Origin: an uncultured Ruminococcus sp.
GTDB taxonomy: Bacteria > Bacillota > Clostridia > Oscillospirales > Acutalibacteraceae
Direction of reading: 5' to 3'
Assembly (NCBI GenBank): GCA_902785365.1
Contig: CACZYC010000009.1
Location: 1-64,000 of the forward strand
DNA length: 64,000 bases
Below are positions 8,653 through 16,537 of this stretch, piece by piece. A model generated the notes under the pieces. It had not been told where the DNA came from. It saw only the letters and a list, made by a program, of their open reading frames with translations, and did not search any database. The position numbers were made by a program, and so were the translations under genes. Within the stretch, counting starts at the first letter, position 1. Each line of letters opens with the position of its first letter.

Positions 8653-9669
8653 TTATTTCTTAATCGAATAGAGCTTGTGAACACCCTTTTGTATCCACTT
8701 GAACGGATAACCGAAGAACCACAGCGACAAAAGAATTGTCACGGCGAGCGCTCCGAGCATAGACAGCCAGAACACAAGGTCGGTGTCGATCAGGATGATT
8801 ACCCAGTCGGAAACAAACAGCAGGAGCACTAATATCATATGCAGTAAATAAACCTGAAGCGAGTTTTGTCCTACTTTAGCGACAACGCTCTTTTTGTCGG
8901 GCATAGCCAGTATCAGCGCGGCAATCATCAAAAGTGCTATTCCGTAAGCCCAAAGTCTGCACAGTGACACGTCGATGAAGTCTGTTTTCAGCGAAACATT
9001 ATTTACCTTTCCGAAAAACAGCTTCAGCCACGAAATCCACGGTGTAAGCGCCCAGCTGCATATAGATCCCGCGACGCATACCGCCGCTAAAGGATAACGG
9101 ATATACGCCTTTAGGGAACGTAATTTTTTGATGACATTTCCGCTCAGATAATATCCGATAAAATAATAAGGAGCAAATGTAAACGCGCGCATAATCGTAA
9201 AGTAGTGACCTGCTCCGCTGTCATTAGCGATAAAAAGAGCGAGTAAGACCGAAGCGGGAATCACAAGCCACGCGGGGAGTTTTTCGATAATCGGCGTAAT
9301 CAGATAATAACCGAACAGCGCGAGGAGATACCACAAGCCGCTGCACGGATTGAACATAGAAAGATTCTCCGGGAAAATTCCGAAAACAGCCCTCAGAATC
9401 ATCATCAAGCTCTGAAAAATAATGTAATACGCAAAAATCGTACCCGCTTTTTCGGCTCGCACCTTACCGCCTACGGAGTATTTTTTCGAAAAGAAGCCCG
9501 AAGCGAAAATAAAAGCAGGCATATGAAATGAATATATAAAAGCATCCGCGCCCATAGCGAACTCACAGGTAACGGGATTCATCTCGAGAACGTGTCCCGC
9601 TACAACAAAGAAGATAAGGAGCGCTTTTATATTATCCCACAGATAATCTCTTTCCTTTACCGTACTCAT
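8653..9669 (-). CDS. Acyltransferase 3 family membrane protein
   Basis: This is an integral membrane acyltransferase of the acyltransferase_3 (OafA/WecH-like) family, expected to O-acylate a cell-surface sugar or lipid. About ten hydrophobic segments are visible. The N terminus has the family motif DNIKALLIFFVVAGHVLE with the conserved His, followed by HMPAFIFASGFFSKK. The start at 9669 has TGAGG 6 bases upstream and lies 8 bases past the chorismate mutase stop, so it is the last gene of the aromatic operon. No link between its activity and aromatic synthesis is evident. Confidence 0.85.
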   Translation of the reverse strand: MSTVKERDYLWDNIKALLIFFVVAGHVLEMNPVTCEFAMGADAFIYSFHMPAFIFASGFFSKKYSVGGKVRAEKAGTIFAYYIIFQSLMMILRAVFGIFPENLSMFNPCSGLWYLLALFGYYLITPIIEKLPAWLVIPASVLLALFIANDSGAGHYFTIMRAFTFAPYYFIGYYLSGNVIKKLRSLKAYIRYPLAAVCVAGSICSWALTPWISWLKLFFGKVNNVSLKTDFIDVSLCRLWAYGIALLMIAALILAMPDKKSVVAKVGQNSLQVYLLHMILVLLLFVSDWVIILIDTDLVFWLSMLGALAVTILLSLWFFGYPFKWIQKGVHKLYSIKK

Positions 9670-9676
9670 AGCAACC

Positions 9677-9946
9677 TCAGTTTTCGTCAATCAACTCTTG
9701 CTGCAAAGAGCGTGACATACTCATAATATCCTCAAACAGAGTTCTTGTATAGGAACCGTACTCTCCGCCCTCTTTGGAAACGCGGTCGAGGACTTCCTTT
9801 TCCCTCGATTCGTTGAGGATGGGAATGTTGTTCGCTTTTTTGTACTCGGCAACATCCTTCGCGCAGTCCATTCGCTGAACGAAGAGCTTAACGAGCTGTA
9901 CGTCAATTTCGTTTATTTCTTTTCTGATTTCGTTTAAATCTCTCAT
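9677..9946 (-). CDS. Chorismate mutase, AroQ-class domain protein
   Basis: This small all-helical chorismate mutase converts chorismate to prephenate for Phe and Tyr synthesis. The 89-residue product starts MRDLNEIRKEINEIDVQLVK and carries the family's Arg near the N terminus (R-x-E-I-x-x-I-D), RMDCAKDVAEYK and NESREKEVLDRV, the residues that surround the active site in AroQ enzymes. The ATG overlaps the aroC stop as ATGA (9943-9946), so translation is coupled. Longer N-terminal frames are antisense overlap with aroC. It feeds tyrA in the same operon and pheA at 26.5 kb. Confidence 0.9.
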   Translation of the reverse strand: MRDLNEIRKEINEIDVQLVKLFVQRMDCAKDVAEYKKANNIPILNESREKEVLDRVSKEGGEYGSYTRTLFEDIMSMSRSLQQELIDEN

Positions 9947-11016
9947 AGTGTCACCATATCCAAAACCGCCAGAGCCGCGACCGCTTCTACAACGCTTACC
10001 GCGCGGGGCACTATGCACGGGTCGTGTCTGCCCTTTACGCTGAGCGTCGTGTTTTCACCCGTGGTAAGATTCACGGTTTTCTGCTCTTTGGCTATTGACG
10101 GAGTGGGCTTGAACGCCGCGCGGAATATAATCGGCATACCGTCCGAAATTCCGCCGAGGATTCCGCCGCAATTGTTTGTGGCGGTCTTGACCTTTCCGTC
10201 CTCAAAAACAAAGCTGTCGTTGTTCTCGCTGCCGCGCGCTTCGGCGCAGGCGAAACCCGAGCCGAACTCCACGCCCTTGACGGCGGGAATCCCGAAAACA
10301 GCCTGACTGATTTTGCCCTCGATTCCGTCGAACAGCGGGCCGCCTATACCGACGGGAACGCCTGTCACTGCGCACTCTACCACACCGCCGACGCTGTCGA
10401 GATCCATCCTTGCTTTTTCTATTACATCGCGCATAGCGGCTTCTTTGTCTTTGTCAATCAGCGCGAATGTTTCCGTGTTTAATCTTTCGATAAGCTCGTC
10501 GGGGATATCCACAGGATTAAATCGCTCGTCGCTCACACCGCCGATTGATGCTATGTGCGCGGCAATTTTAATACCCTTTTGCTCAAGAATCTGACGGGCA
10601 ACGGCGCCCGCGAAAACAATCGGAGCGGTCAGCCGTCCGCTGAAATGTCCGCCGCCGCGGATATCGTTCTTGCCGTCGTACTTTATATACGCCGTATAGT
10701 CCGCGTGTCCGGGGCGGGGCTTGTCGAGCAGATTGGAGTAATCCCCGCTTCTTGTGTTTGTGTTTTCAATAAAACAAGATATCGGCGCGCCTGTTGTTAC
10801 GCCGTCGAGGATACCCGATTTTACAATCGGAAAATCCTTTTCGAGCCTGGGGGTGGATGTCTTGTCCTTACCCGGGGCGCGTCTCGCCATTTGCGTCAGC
10901 ACCTTGTCCATATCAATACATATTCCCGCGGGAATGTTGTCGAGCACACATCCTATACCGTCCCCGTGGCTTTCGCCGAACACGGTCAGTTTGATTTTAT
11001 CTCCGTAGGTTGACAT
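9943..11016 (-). CDS. aroC: Chorismate synthase
   Basis: This FMN-dependent enzyme makes chorismate from 5-enolpyruvylshikimate 3-phosphate, the last shikimate step. The signature GESHGDGIGCVLDNIPAG appears near residue 10, followed by the RPGHADYTAYIKY and GGGHFSGRLTAPIVFAGA segments that bind FMN and substrate, and a C-terminal GRHDPCIVPRAV motif. The start at 11016 (MSTYGDKIKLTVFG) has GGGAGGG 7 bases upstream. The gene overlaps the end of aroA by 20 bases. Length of 357 residues is normal. Confidence 0.96.
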   Translation of the reverse strand: MSTYGDKIKLTVFGESHGDGIGCVLDNIPAGICIDMDKVLTQMARRAPGKDKTSTPRLEKDFPIVKSGILDGVTTGAPISCFIENTNTRSGDYSNLLDKPRPGHADYTAYIKYDGKNDIRGGGHFSGRLTAPIVFAGAVARQILEQKGIKIAAHIASIGGVSDERFNPVDIPDELIERLNTETFALIDKDKEAAMRDVIEKARMDLDSVGGVVECAVTGVPVGIGGPLFDGIEGKISQAVFGIPAVKGVEFGSGFACAEARGSENNDSFVFEDGKVKTATNNCGGILGGISDGMPIIFRAAFKPTPSIAKEQKTVNLTTGENTTLSVKGRHDPCIVPRAVSVVEAVAALAVLDMVTL

Positions 11017-12265
11017 CTGTTTTCCCTCCCAGTTTTTCATATTCCTCAAAGTAATTCGGGAAGCTTTTGTTAATGCTTTCCCTGTCGGTTATCGTAACTT
11101 CATTTTCGCATTTCAGAGCGGCCACGGACGCCGCCATAACAATTCGGTGGTCGTTGTATCCTTTGACCGTACCGCCCCGAAGCTTCCGTACTCCGTCGAT
11201 AAGGAGCTCGTCCGAAACTATCTCGGCTTTGCCGCCGAGAGCGTTTATCATATCGGCTGTGCTTTGCAGTCTGTCGCTCTCCTTGGCTCTGAGCCTTTCC
11301 GCGTTATAAATCCGTGTTTTTCCCTTTGCCGCGCTCGCCGCGACAGCAAGTATCGGGACTAAATCGGGAATTTGCGAAGCGTCAATATCTATGGCTTTCA
11401 GCTTGGATTTTTTCACGGTTACTTTGTCGAGATTAACAGAAATATCCGCGCCGAAGCTCTCCAGTATTTCTATAATCTTCATATCGCCCTGAGCGGACGA
11501 CAGCCGTAAGCTTTCGACCTCAACATTACCCGACAGCGCGCCCGCTGTCATAAAGAACGCCGCTTGAGACCAGTCGCCGTCGGTGCGGTAATTTTGCGGG
11601 GTATAGCTTTGCGAGCCTTTTATAAACCAGCCGTAATCGGTTCGCTCGACACAGACGCCGAAGCGTTCCATACAGCGGATTGTCATATCGACATAACCCT
11701 CGGACTGGAGCTCGGTGGTGAGGACGATTTTGCTGTCGCCGTTCAGCAACGGCAGAGCAAACAAAAGCCCTGTGATAAACTGCGAGCTGACGTTGCCCGC
11801 GATATTGAAAATCCCGCTTTGGAGCTTTCCGTCAATTGTGAGAGGGAGGTTGTTTTCAGCCTCGCATTTCACACCCGCCTCGGGTAGACAATCAAGATAA
11901 ACATCCAGAGGTCTCTCGGGCAGCCTTCCCCTGCCGATGAAAGTGGTTTTTACACCACCCGCCGCCGCTATGGGGATAAAAAATCTAAGTGTTGAACCGC
12001 TCTCAAAGCAATCGAGCACGGCGGACTTATTCTTGAACATATCAGAGCCGTCTATGGTGAGAACATCGTCTTTTAAAACTGTCCGCGCTCCCAGAGCCTC
12101 GACGCAGCCGATAGTGGCTTTGATATCGTCGGACATAGCCACGGGCGCGACCTCACAAACCCCGCCCGAAAGAGCGGCGCAGATTACAGCGCGGTGGACG
12201 TCGCTTTTTGACGGCGGCGCGCAGACTTTTCCGTTAAGTTGTGAGGGTGTAACTTTGATGTTCAT
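10997..12265 (-). CDS. aroA: 3-phosphoshikimate 1-carboxyvinyltransferase (EPSP synthase)
   Basis: This enzyme joins PEP to shikimate 3-phosphate, the target of glyphosate. Motifs include PPSKSDVHRAVICAALSGG near residue 17, ESGSTLRFFIPIA near 88, SSQFITGLLFALPL, the ERLRAKESDRLQ segment and YNDHRIVMAASV near the end. The protein of 422 residues is slightly short but complete. It is preceded by AAGGAG and sits 10 bases after aroB. It is fold-related to MurA, but these motifs fix the assignment. Confidence 0.95.
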   Translation of the reverse strand: MNIKVTPSQLNGKVCAPPSKSDVHRAVICAALSGGVCEVAPVAMSDDIKATIGCVEALGARTVLKDDVLTIDGSDMFKNKSAVLDCFESGSTLRFFIPIAAAGGVKTTFIGRGRLPERPLDVYLDCLPEAGVKCEAENNLPLTIDGKLQSGIFNIAGNVSSQFITGLLFALPLLNGDSKIVLTTELQSEGYVDMTIRCMERFGVCVERTDYGWFIKGSQSYTPQNYRTDGDWSQAAFFMTAGALSGNVEVESLRLSSAQGDMKIIEILESFGADISVNLDKVTVKKSKLKAIDIDASQIPDLVPILAVAASAAKGKTRIYNAERLRAKESDRLQSTADMINALGGKAEIVSDELLIDGVRKLRGGTVKGYNDHRIVMAASVAALKCENEVTITDRESINKSFPNYFEEYEKLGGKTDVNLRR

Positions 12266-12275
12266 ATAATCTCCT

Positions 12276-13328
12276 TTAAGCCTTCCTTATAAACTCCTCC
12301 AGTTTACCAAGCTCGGTTTTCTTAATAAAACTCTCGCCAATTTTTTTGAGCAGTACAAGGTTGACATATCCGCCCGACGCCTTTTTGTCGCTTTGGCATA
12401 CGCGCGCGATTTCTTCGGCGGAGGCTTTATCCGAGGTGGGCAGGCCGTACTTTTCGCACAGGGTTTTTATACGCTCGGAAGCACCCTGTTCGGTGAGCCC
12501 CGCGCGTTCTCCCGCCGCGGCAATCATAACCATTCCGATTGACACAGCCTGTCCGTGAGAGAGCCCGTCAAAGTTGTAAATCTTCTCGAGGCTGTGACCT
12601 AAAGTATGGCCGAAATTCAACAGCATTCGCTCGCCGCTCTCCTTTTCGTCACGTTCCACGACGTCGCGCTTTATGCTGACGCATTTAAAAATTATATCTT
12701 CTATTATAGTATAGGCGTTGTTTTGCTCCAGCGTTTCAAACAGCTTTGCGTCCTTGATACATCCGTACTTGATTACCTCGCCCATTCCGTCGCTGAGGAA
12801 AGCGTCGGGCAGAGTTTCGAGTGTATTCGGGTCGATAATTACAAGCACAGGCTGGAGGAACGCTCCGACAAGGTTCTTGCCCTGTTCAATATCCACACCC
12901 GTCTTTCCTCCGACCGAGGAATCCACCTGAGCCAGCAGTGATGTGGGAATCTGCGCAAAGTTGATTCCGCGCATATATGTAGCCGCCGCGAATCCCGCCA
13001 TATCTCCCGTAACGCCGCCGCCCAGCGCGACGACCAAATCCTTGCGGGACATATTGAAGTCAGCCATAAAGCTGTACATAGCGGATATTGTGTCGAGCCG
13101 CTTGTTCTTTTCGCCCGCCTCAAAGGTGAACATAGCCGTGTCAAAGCCCGCCGCTTTAAGCGAGTTCACGACCGTTTCGCCGTAAAAAGCTCCGACGTTG
13201 GAGTCCGTAATCACACAGACCTTTGAAGCGTTTGAAACGCCCTTAACAAGCTCGCCTGTTTTTTCGATAAGACCTCTTTCGATGAGTATATCGTAAGGGG
13301 TATTTGTATTTACTCTAACTGTTTTCAT
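12276..13328 (-). CDS. aroB: 3-dehydroquinate synthase
   Basis: This NAD- and metal-dependent enzyme cyclises DAHP to 3-dehydroquinate. Visible motifs are the NAD-binding GGGVTGDMAGFAAATYMRGI, the QIPTSLLAQVDSSVGGKTG segment and the metal ligands in the E-V-I-K-Y-G region and FGHTLGHSLE. The length of 350 is normal. Its start codon overlaps the tyrA stop (ATGA, 13325-13328), so the two are translationally coupled in the operon. Confidence 0.96.
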   Translation of the reverse strand: MKTVRVNTNTPYDILIERGLIEKTGELVKGVSNASKVCVITDSNVGAFYGETVVNSLKAAGFDTAMFTFEAGEKNKRLDTISAMYSFMADFNMSRKDLVVALGGGVTGDMAGFAAATYMRGINFAQIPTSLLAQVDSSVGGKTGVDIEQGKNLVGAFLQPVLVIIDPNTLETLPDAFLSDGMGEVIKYGCIKDAKLFETLEQNNAYTIIEDIIFKCVSIKRDVVERDEKESGERMLLNFGHTLGHSLEKIYNFDGLSHGQAVSIGMVMIAAAGERAGLTEQGASERIKTLCEKYGLPTSDKASAEEIARVCQSDKKASGGYVNLVLLKKIGESFIKKTELGKLEEFIRKA

Positions 13329-14155
13329 TCGCCGAGCATCTCCTTGGTTTTGTGAGCTTCTTCAAGCAGTTGTTCAATCTTCCTTTTATCGTTGGCCTTG
13401 ACCGCGTCGGTGATGGCGTGGATGTTGTCGATAAGCGTGTCGAGCTCCTTTATCAGCGGTTCTCGGTTCTCAAGGAACAGCTCGCTCCACAGCTCGGCGT
13501 TGATGTTTGCCACTCTGGACACATCCTTGTACGAGCCCGCGGAAAAGCCCTTGTGATTGGGACAGCACGGACTGAGGACATAGGCGCACGCGAGAACGTG
13601 AGGAAGCTGAGAGGTAAAGGCTATCATCCTGTCGTGCTCCTCGGGAGTTGTGATTTTGACGGAGCCGAAGTGCATTTGCAAAGCTAAATCCGAAATGGTT
13701 TTGACCGACTTGTCGTCCGCCTCACAGGGAACTACGATATAGCTCGCGCCCTCAAAGAGCTCCGCCTCGCTGCTTTCGTATCCGTTGGTCTCTTTGCCCG
13801 CCATAGGATGACTGCCGACAAACTCAAACCCGAAGCGTTCGGAGAGCTCAATCATTTGGGGACAAATCTCGCGTTTTATACCCGACGAGTCCGTCACAAT
13901 CGCGTTCTTCTTTATGTATTTTCCGTTGGTTTCAATGTATTTTACAGCCGTCTGAGGATAGAGCGCGAGGATGATTACATCGGCTTTTTCGAGACTGCGC
14001 TCATCGCCGATTTCGTCAATCGCGTTTTCCTCATATGCTCTTTCCAGAACAGAGCGTGTGCGGTTTATTCCTATAATGTGATGGTCGGTGTATTTCTTCA
14101 AAGCTTTCGCGAAGCTGCCGCCGATAATACCCAAGCCGATTACCGCTATATTCAT
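13325..14155 (-). CDS. tyrA: Prephenate dehydrogenase
   Basis: This enzyme oxidatively decarboxylates prephenate to 4-hydroxyphenylpyruvate in tyrosine synthesis. An N-terminal Rossmann motif GLGIIGGSFAKAL is followed by VIGINR, the catalytic region VGSHPMAGKETNGYESS and HDRMIAFTSQLPHVLA. No C-terminal ACT domain is present; the protein ends after helical segments at 276 residues, so feedback control is not obvious. It lies between aroK and aroB. Confidence 0.93.
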   Translation of the reverse strand: MNIAVIGLGIIGGSFAKALKKYTDHHIIGINRTRSVLERAYEENAIDEIGDERSLEKADVIILALYPQTAVKYIETNGKYIKKNAIVTDSSGIKREICPQMIELSERFGFEFVGSHPMAGKETNGYESSEAELFEGASYIVVPCEADDKSVKTISDLALQMHFGSVKITTPEEHDRMIAFTSQLPHVLACAYVLSPCCPNHKGFSAGSYKDVSRVANINAELWSELFLENREPLIKELDTLIDNIHAITDAVKANDKRKIEQLLEEAHKTKEMLGE

Positions 14156-14168
14156 AATATCTTTTCCT

Positions 14169-14669
14169 TTATCTTATAATAGTCAGAATGTTGTTTACCA
14201 CAACCGTGCTGTTAAAGTTGCCGTTGACATATACCGAGGCGGCTTTTTTGTAGAGAGGCAGACGCTTGTCGAGCAGTTGTCTGATAACCTCGTTACGGTT
14301 TTCCACCTGCAGAAGCGGACGGCGCGTATCATGGCTGAGACGTTCGCAGAGGTTCTCGTAACTGACGTCGATGAAGATTATCTTTCCGCCCTGTCTGAGA
14401 ATTTCAACATTCCTCTCAAAAGTCAGAGTTCCGCCTCCCGCGGCTATGATGAGATTTTCCTTTTCGCTGAGCTCCTTGCAAGCCTCGGTCTCGATTTCGC
14501 GAAAACCCTCCTCGCCCTTTTGCTCAAAAATCTCTGCAACGGTCATACCCGTTTTTTCCTCTATATATCTGTCCATATCGACAAACTCACGCCCGCACCT
14601 TTGGGAGAGCTTGCGCCCGACGGAGCTTTTTCCGCAGCCCATAAAGCCGCAGAGGATTATGTTGTTCAT
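14169..14669 (-). CDS. aroK: Shikimate kinase
   Basis: This P-loop kinase phosphorylates shikimate at the 3-hydroxyl. The Walker A motif GFMGCGKSSVGRKL begins at residue 8. The shikimate-binding D-M-D-R-Y-I and F-R-E-x-E residues are present, as are the AAGGGTL loop and the R-R-P-L-L lid segment. The length of 166 residues is usual. Its ATG overlaps the aroE stop (14666-14669). Confidence 0.95.
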   Translation of the reverse strand: MNNIILCGFMGCGKSSVGRKLSQRCGREFVDMDRYIEEKTGMTVAEIFEQKGEEGFREIETEACKELSEKENLIIAAGGGTLTFERNVEILRQGGKIIFIDVSYENLCERLSHDTRRPLLQVENRNEVIRQLLDKRLPLYKKAASVYVNGNFNSTVVVNNILTIIR

Positions 14670-15508
14670 CGCTTTTTCAACTCCTCATACGCGTCCGCGC
14701 AAAGCTTTTCGATATCCTTTACATCATAGGTTGATCCGTCCCAATGCCTGTGGGACACAACCGCCTGCCAGACGAGCATAGACATCCCGCCCTCGGCTCT
14801 GCTGCCGTTCGCTTTGGCTTTGCTTATGAGCCTTGTTTCGAGGGGATTATATATCGCGTCAAATACGTTCTCGCATTTTTCAAGCTGGCTGTCGGTCACA
14901 GGCTGATACTCCGTATTCGGCGACATACCGACGGGTGTGGCGTTAATCAGAGTTTTTATATCACCCGAAAGATTTTTTACGTCCACGCACTTAATATCGT
15001 CGGTTTTTACTGCCGTTTTGATTTCCCGCGCGAGCTTCTCAGCCTTTTCCACGCTCTGCTCTCTGACGGCGAATTCGAGCTTTGCTCCCGCCAGAGCCGC
15101 CTCATACGCCATTGTGCGCGCCGCTCCTCCGCAGCCGAGTATAACTACCCTGCCGCTCAGCGGGATACGAGCGTACTCCAGCGCCTTGAGAAAGCCGTCG
15201 GGGTCGGTTGTAAAGCCCTTAGCCTTGCCGTCCCTGTTCAGAACCGTGTTGACGCTGCCGTAGAGCTTTGCCTTGGAATCGATTTCGTCAATCAAAGGAA
15301 TTATACTCTGCTTGTGCGGAATAGTTATATTGTAGCCGTCGAGCTCCTTTAATACGGAGTTATAGTCGGATTTCAATGCTTCGGGAGCTATATCAAGAAC
15401 GCCGTACTCCGCCGAAATACCCGCAAGCTCAAAAAGCCGCTTGTGAATAAACGGCGACATTGTGTGACCTATCGGATGGCCTATGACGGCAAATCTTTTG
15501 ATACTCAT
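14666..15508 (-). CDS. aroE: Shikimate dehydrogenase
   Basis: This NADPH-dependent enzyme reduces 3-dehydroshikimate and is first in the aromatic operon. It shows the shikimate-binding GHPIGHTMSPFIHKRLFELA, the catalytic Lys region YNITIPHKQSIIPL, the nucleotide loop LGCGGAARTMAYEAA and the INATPVGMSPN motif. A GAGGTAAAAT site precedes the ATG at 15508. The operon promoter should lie in the 190-base gap shared with acpP, but no strong pair was identified on this strand. A separate 3-dehydroquinate dehydratase gene is not in the window. Confidence 0.95.
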   Translation of the reverse strand: MSIKRFAVIGHPIGHTMSPFIHKRLFELAGISAEYGVLDIAPEALKSDYNSVLKELDGYNITIPHKQSIIPLIDEIDSKAKLYGSVNTVLNRDGKAKGFTTDPDGFLKALEYARIPLSGRVVILGCGGAARTMAYEAALAGAKLEFAVREQSVEKAEKLAREIKTAVKTDDIKCVDVKNLSGDIKTLINATPVGMSPNTEYQPVTDSQLEKCENVFDAIYNPLETRLISKAKANGSRAEGGMSMLVWQAVVSHRHWDGSTYDVKDIEKLCADAYEELKKR

Positions 15509-15561
15509 ATTTTACCTCGGCGAAAAAATTTTGATAAAAAGTAAAATTTTTGAAATAAATA

Positions 15562-15590
15562 TTGACAAAGTGGTTATTAACTAATAATAT
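15562..15590 (+). promoter_or_regulatory. Sigma-A-type promoter of acpP
   Basis: TTGACA (15562-15567), a 17-base spacer and TAATAT (15585-15590) lie upstream of acpP, in the divergent gap with aroE. Confidence 0.75.
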
Positions 15591-15696
15591 AGACAAGTAA
15601 CAACACATTAGTTGTTTCCAGATTATTGTAGCAAAAAATCCCGGATTTGTCCAGAATTCGGATGTTTTGCGGCAAAAGTATTTTAGGAGGAGAAAA

Positions 15697-15924
15697 ATGA
15701 TTTTAGAAAAAGTTAGAGCTATCTTAGCCGAGCAGTTCGATGTTGACGAAGACAAAATCGCTGAGGACACAGACCTTCAGGAAGATTTAGGCGCTGATTC
15801 TCTCGACGTTGTTGACCTTCTTATGTCCATTGAGGACGAGTTCGAAATCGAAGTTCCCGACGATGAAATTGAGAACCTCAAAACTGTCGGCGCTATCGTA
15901 AATTACATCGAAGCTAATTCATAA
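15697..15924 (+). CDS. acpP: Acyl carrier protein
   Basis: This small acidic carrier holds acyl chains on a phosphopantetheine arm during fatty-acid synthesis. The attachment Ser is in LGADSLDVVDL at about residue 36. The start at 15697 (MILEKVRAILAEQF) follows TTTAGGAGGAG; the longer frame has no site. The product is 75 residues, the usual length. It stands alone between its own promoter and an intrinsic terminator, away from other fatty-acid genes. Confidence 0.96.
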   Translation: MILEKVRAILAEQFDVDEDKIAEDTDLQEDLGADSLDVVDLLMSIEDEFEIEVPDDEIENLKTVGAIVNYIEANS

Positions 15925-15935
15925 TTAATAAACAG

Positions 15936-15967
15936 AAAAGGCTGACCGTTATGGTCAGCCTTTTTTT
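15936..15967 (+). terminator. Terminator of acpP
   Basis: AAAGGCTGACC-GTTAT-GGTCAGCCTTTTTTT is a strong stem with T-tract, 12 bases past the stop codon. Confidence 0.92.
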
Positions 15968-16162
15968 CAGTTGTCAGTAGTTAGCAGTCAGTGGTCAGTG
16001 AATGTCGAGAACAAAACAATACTGTCATCCTGAGCGCAGCGAAGGATCTTTAAGATTCTTCGTCGCATTGCTCCTCAGAATGACAAAGGGCAAGCCTCAG
16101 AATGACAAATAATAGAAACAAAGTCTTAGGCTCTGCGCAGAACCTAAGACTTTAATTAGTTT
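15968..16162. repeat. Cluster of short intergenic repeats
   Basis: In order there are CAGTGGTCAGT heptamers, an ATCCTGAGC...CTCAGAATGAC inverted repeat (16022-16110) and an AAAGTCTTAGGCTC...GAACCTAAGACTTT hairpin (about 16120-16158). The order matches 5519-5704. Confidence 0.75.
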
Positions 16163-16174
16163 ATATCATTATTT

Positions 16175-16459
16175 ATACAATCGGGTAGCGTTGCTCCCGC
16201 CGCCAGTGGCGGATTTTATACAATCGGGTAGCGTTGCTCCCGCCGCCAGTGGCGGATTAAGGGAGCAAAAGCGCTGTGCAAAATAAGGAGTTATAGGACT
16301 GCGCTCCAAGCTGTCCGCATAACGACTATATTTTGTACGGGGGTGAAACCCGTTGCTCCCGCCGCCAGTGGCGGATTAAGGGAGCAAAAGCGCTGTGCAA
16401 AATAAGGAGTTAAAGGACAGTGCTCCAAGCTGTCCGCATAACGACTATATTTTTGTACT
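16175..16459 (+). repeat. Tandem copies of the CCGCCAGTGGCGG repeat
   Basis: A unit of roughly 110-120 bases occurs twice in direct order (about 16232-16339 and 16351-16457). It begins TTGCTCCCGCCGCCAGTGGC, runs through GGGAGCAAAAGCGCTGTGCA and ends near AACGACTATATTTT. A further partial head copy lies at 16181-16214. An inverted copy is at 1-90. The units differ by few substitutions. No gene is present in 16175-16537. Confidence 0.8.
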
Positions 16460-16537
16460 GGGGAAGTCCTCGGAAGATGAAAGGTTTCTCCACGACCACA
16501 ACTGATTACTGACTACTGACTACTGAGAACTAAACAA

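Noticed and set aside
12839..13144. Alternative-frame proteins within the aro operon
   Set aside because: All lie inside well-recognised aro genes and show no family motif or ribosome site.
16181..16459. CRISPR-like array from repeated CCGCCAGTGGCGG segments
   Set aside because: Units are only two or three, long, nearly identical throughout and have no unique spacers; no cas genes are present.
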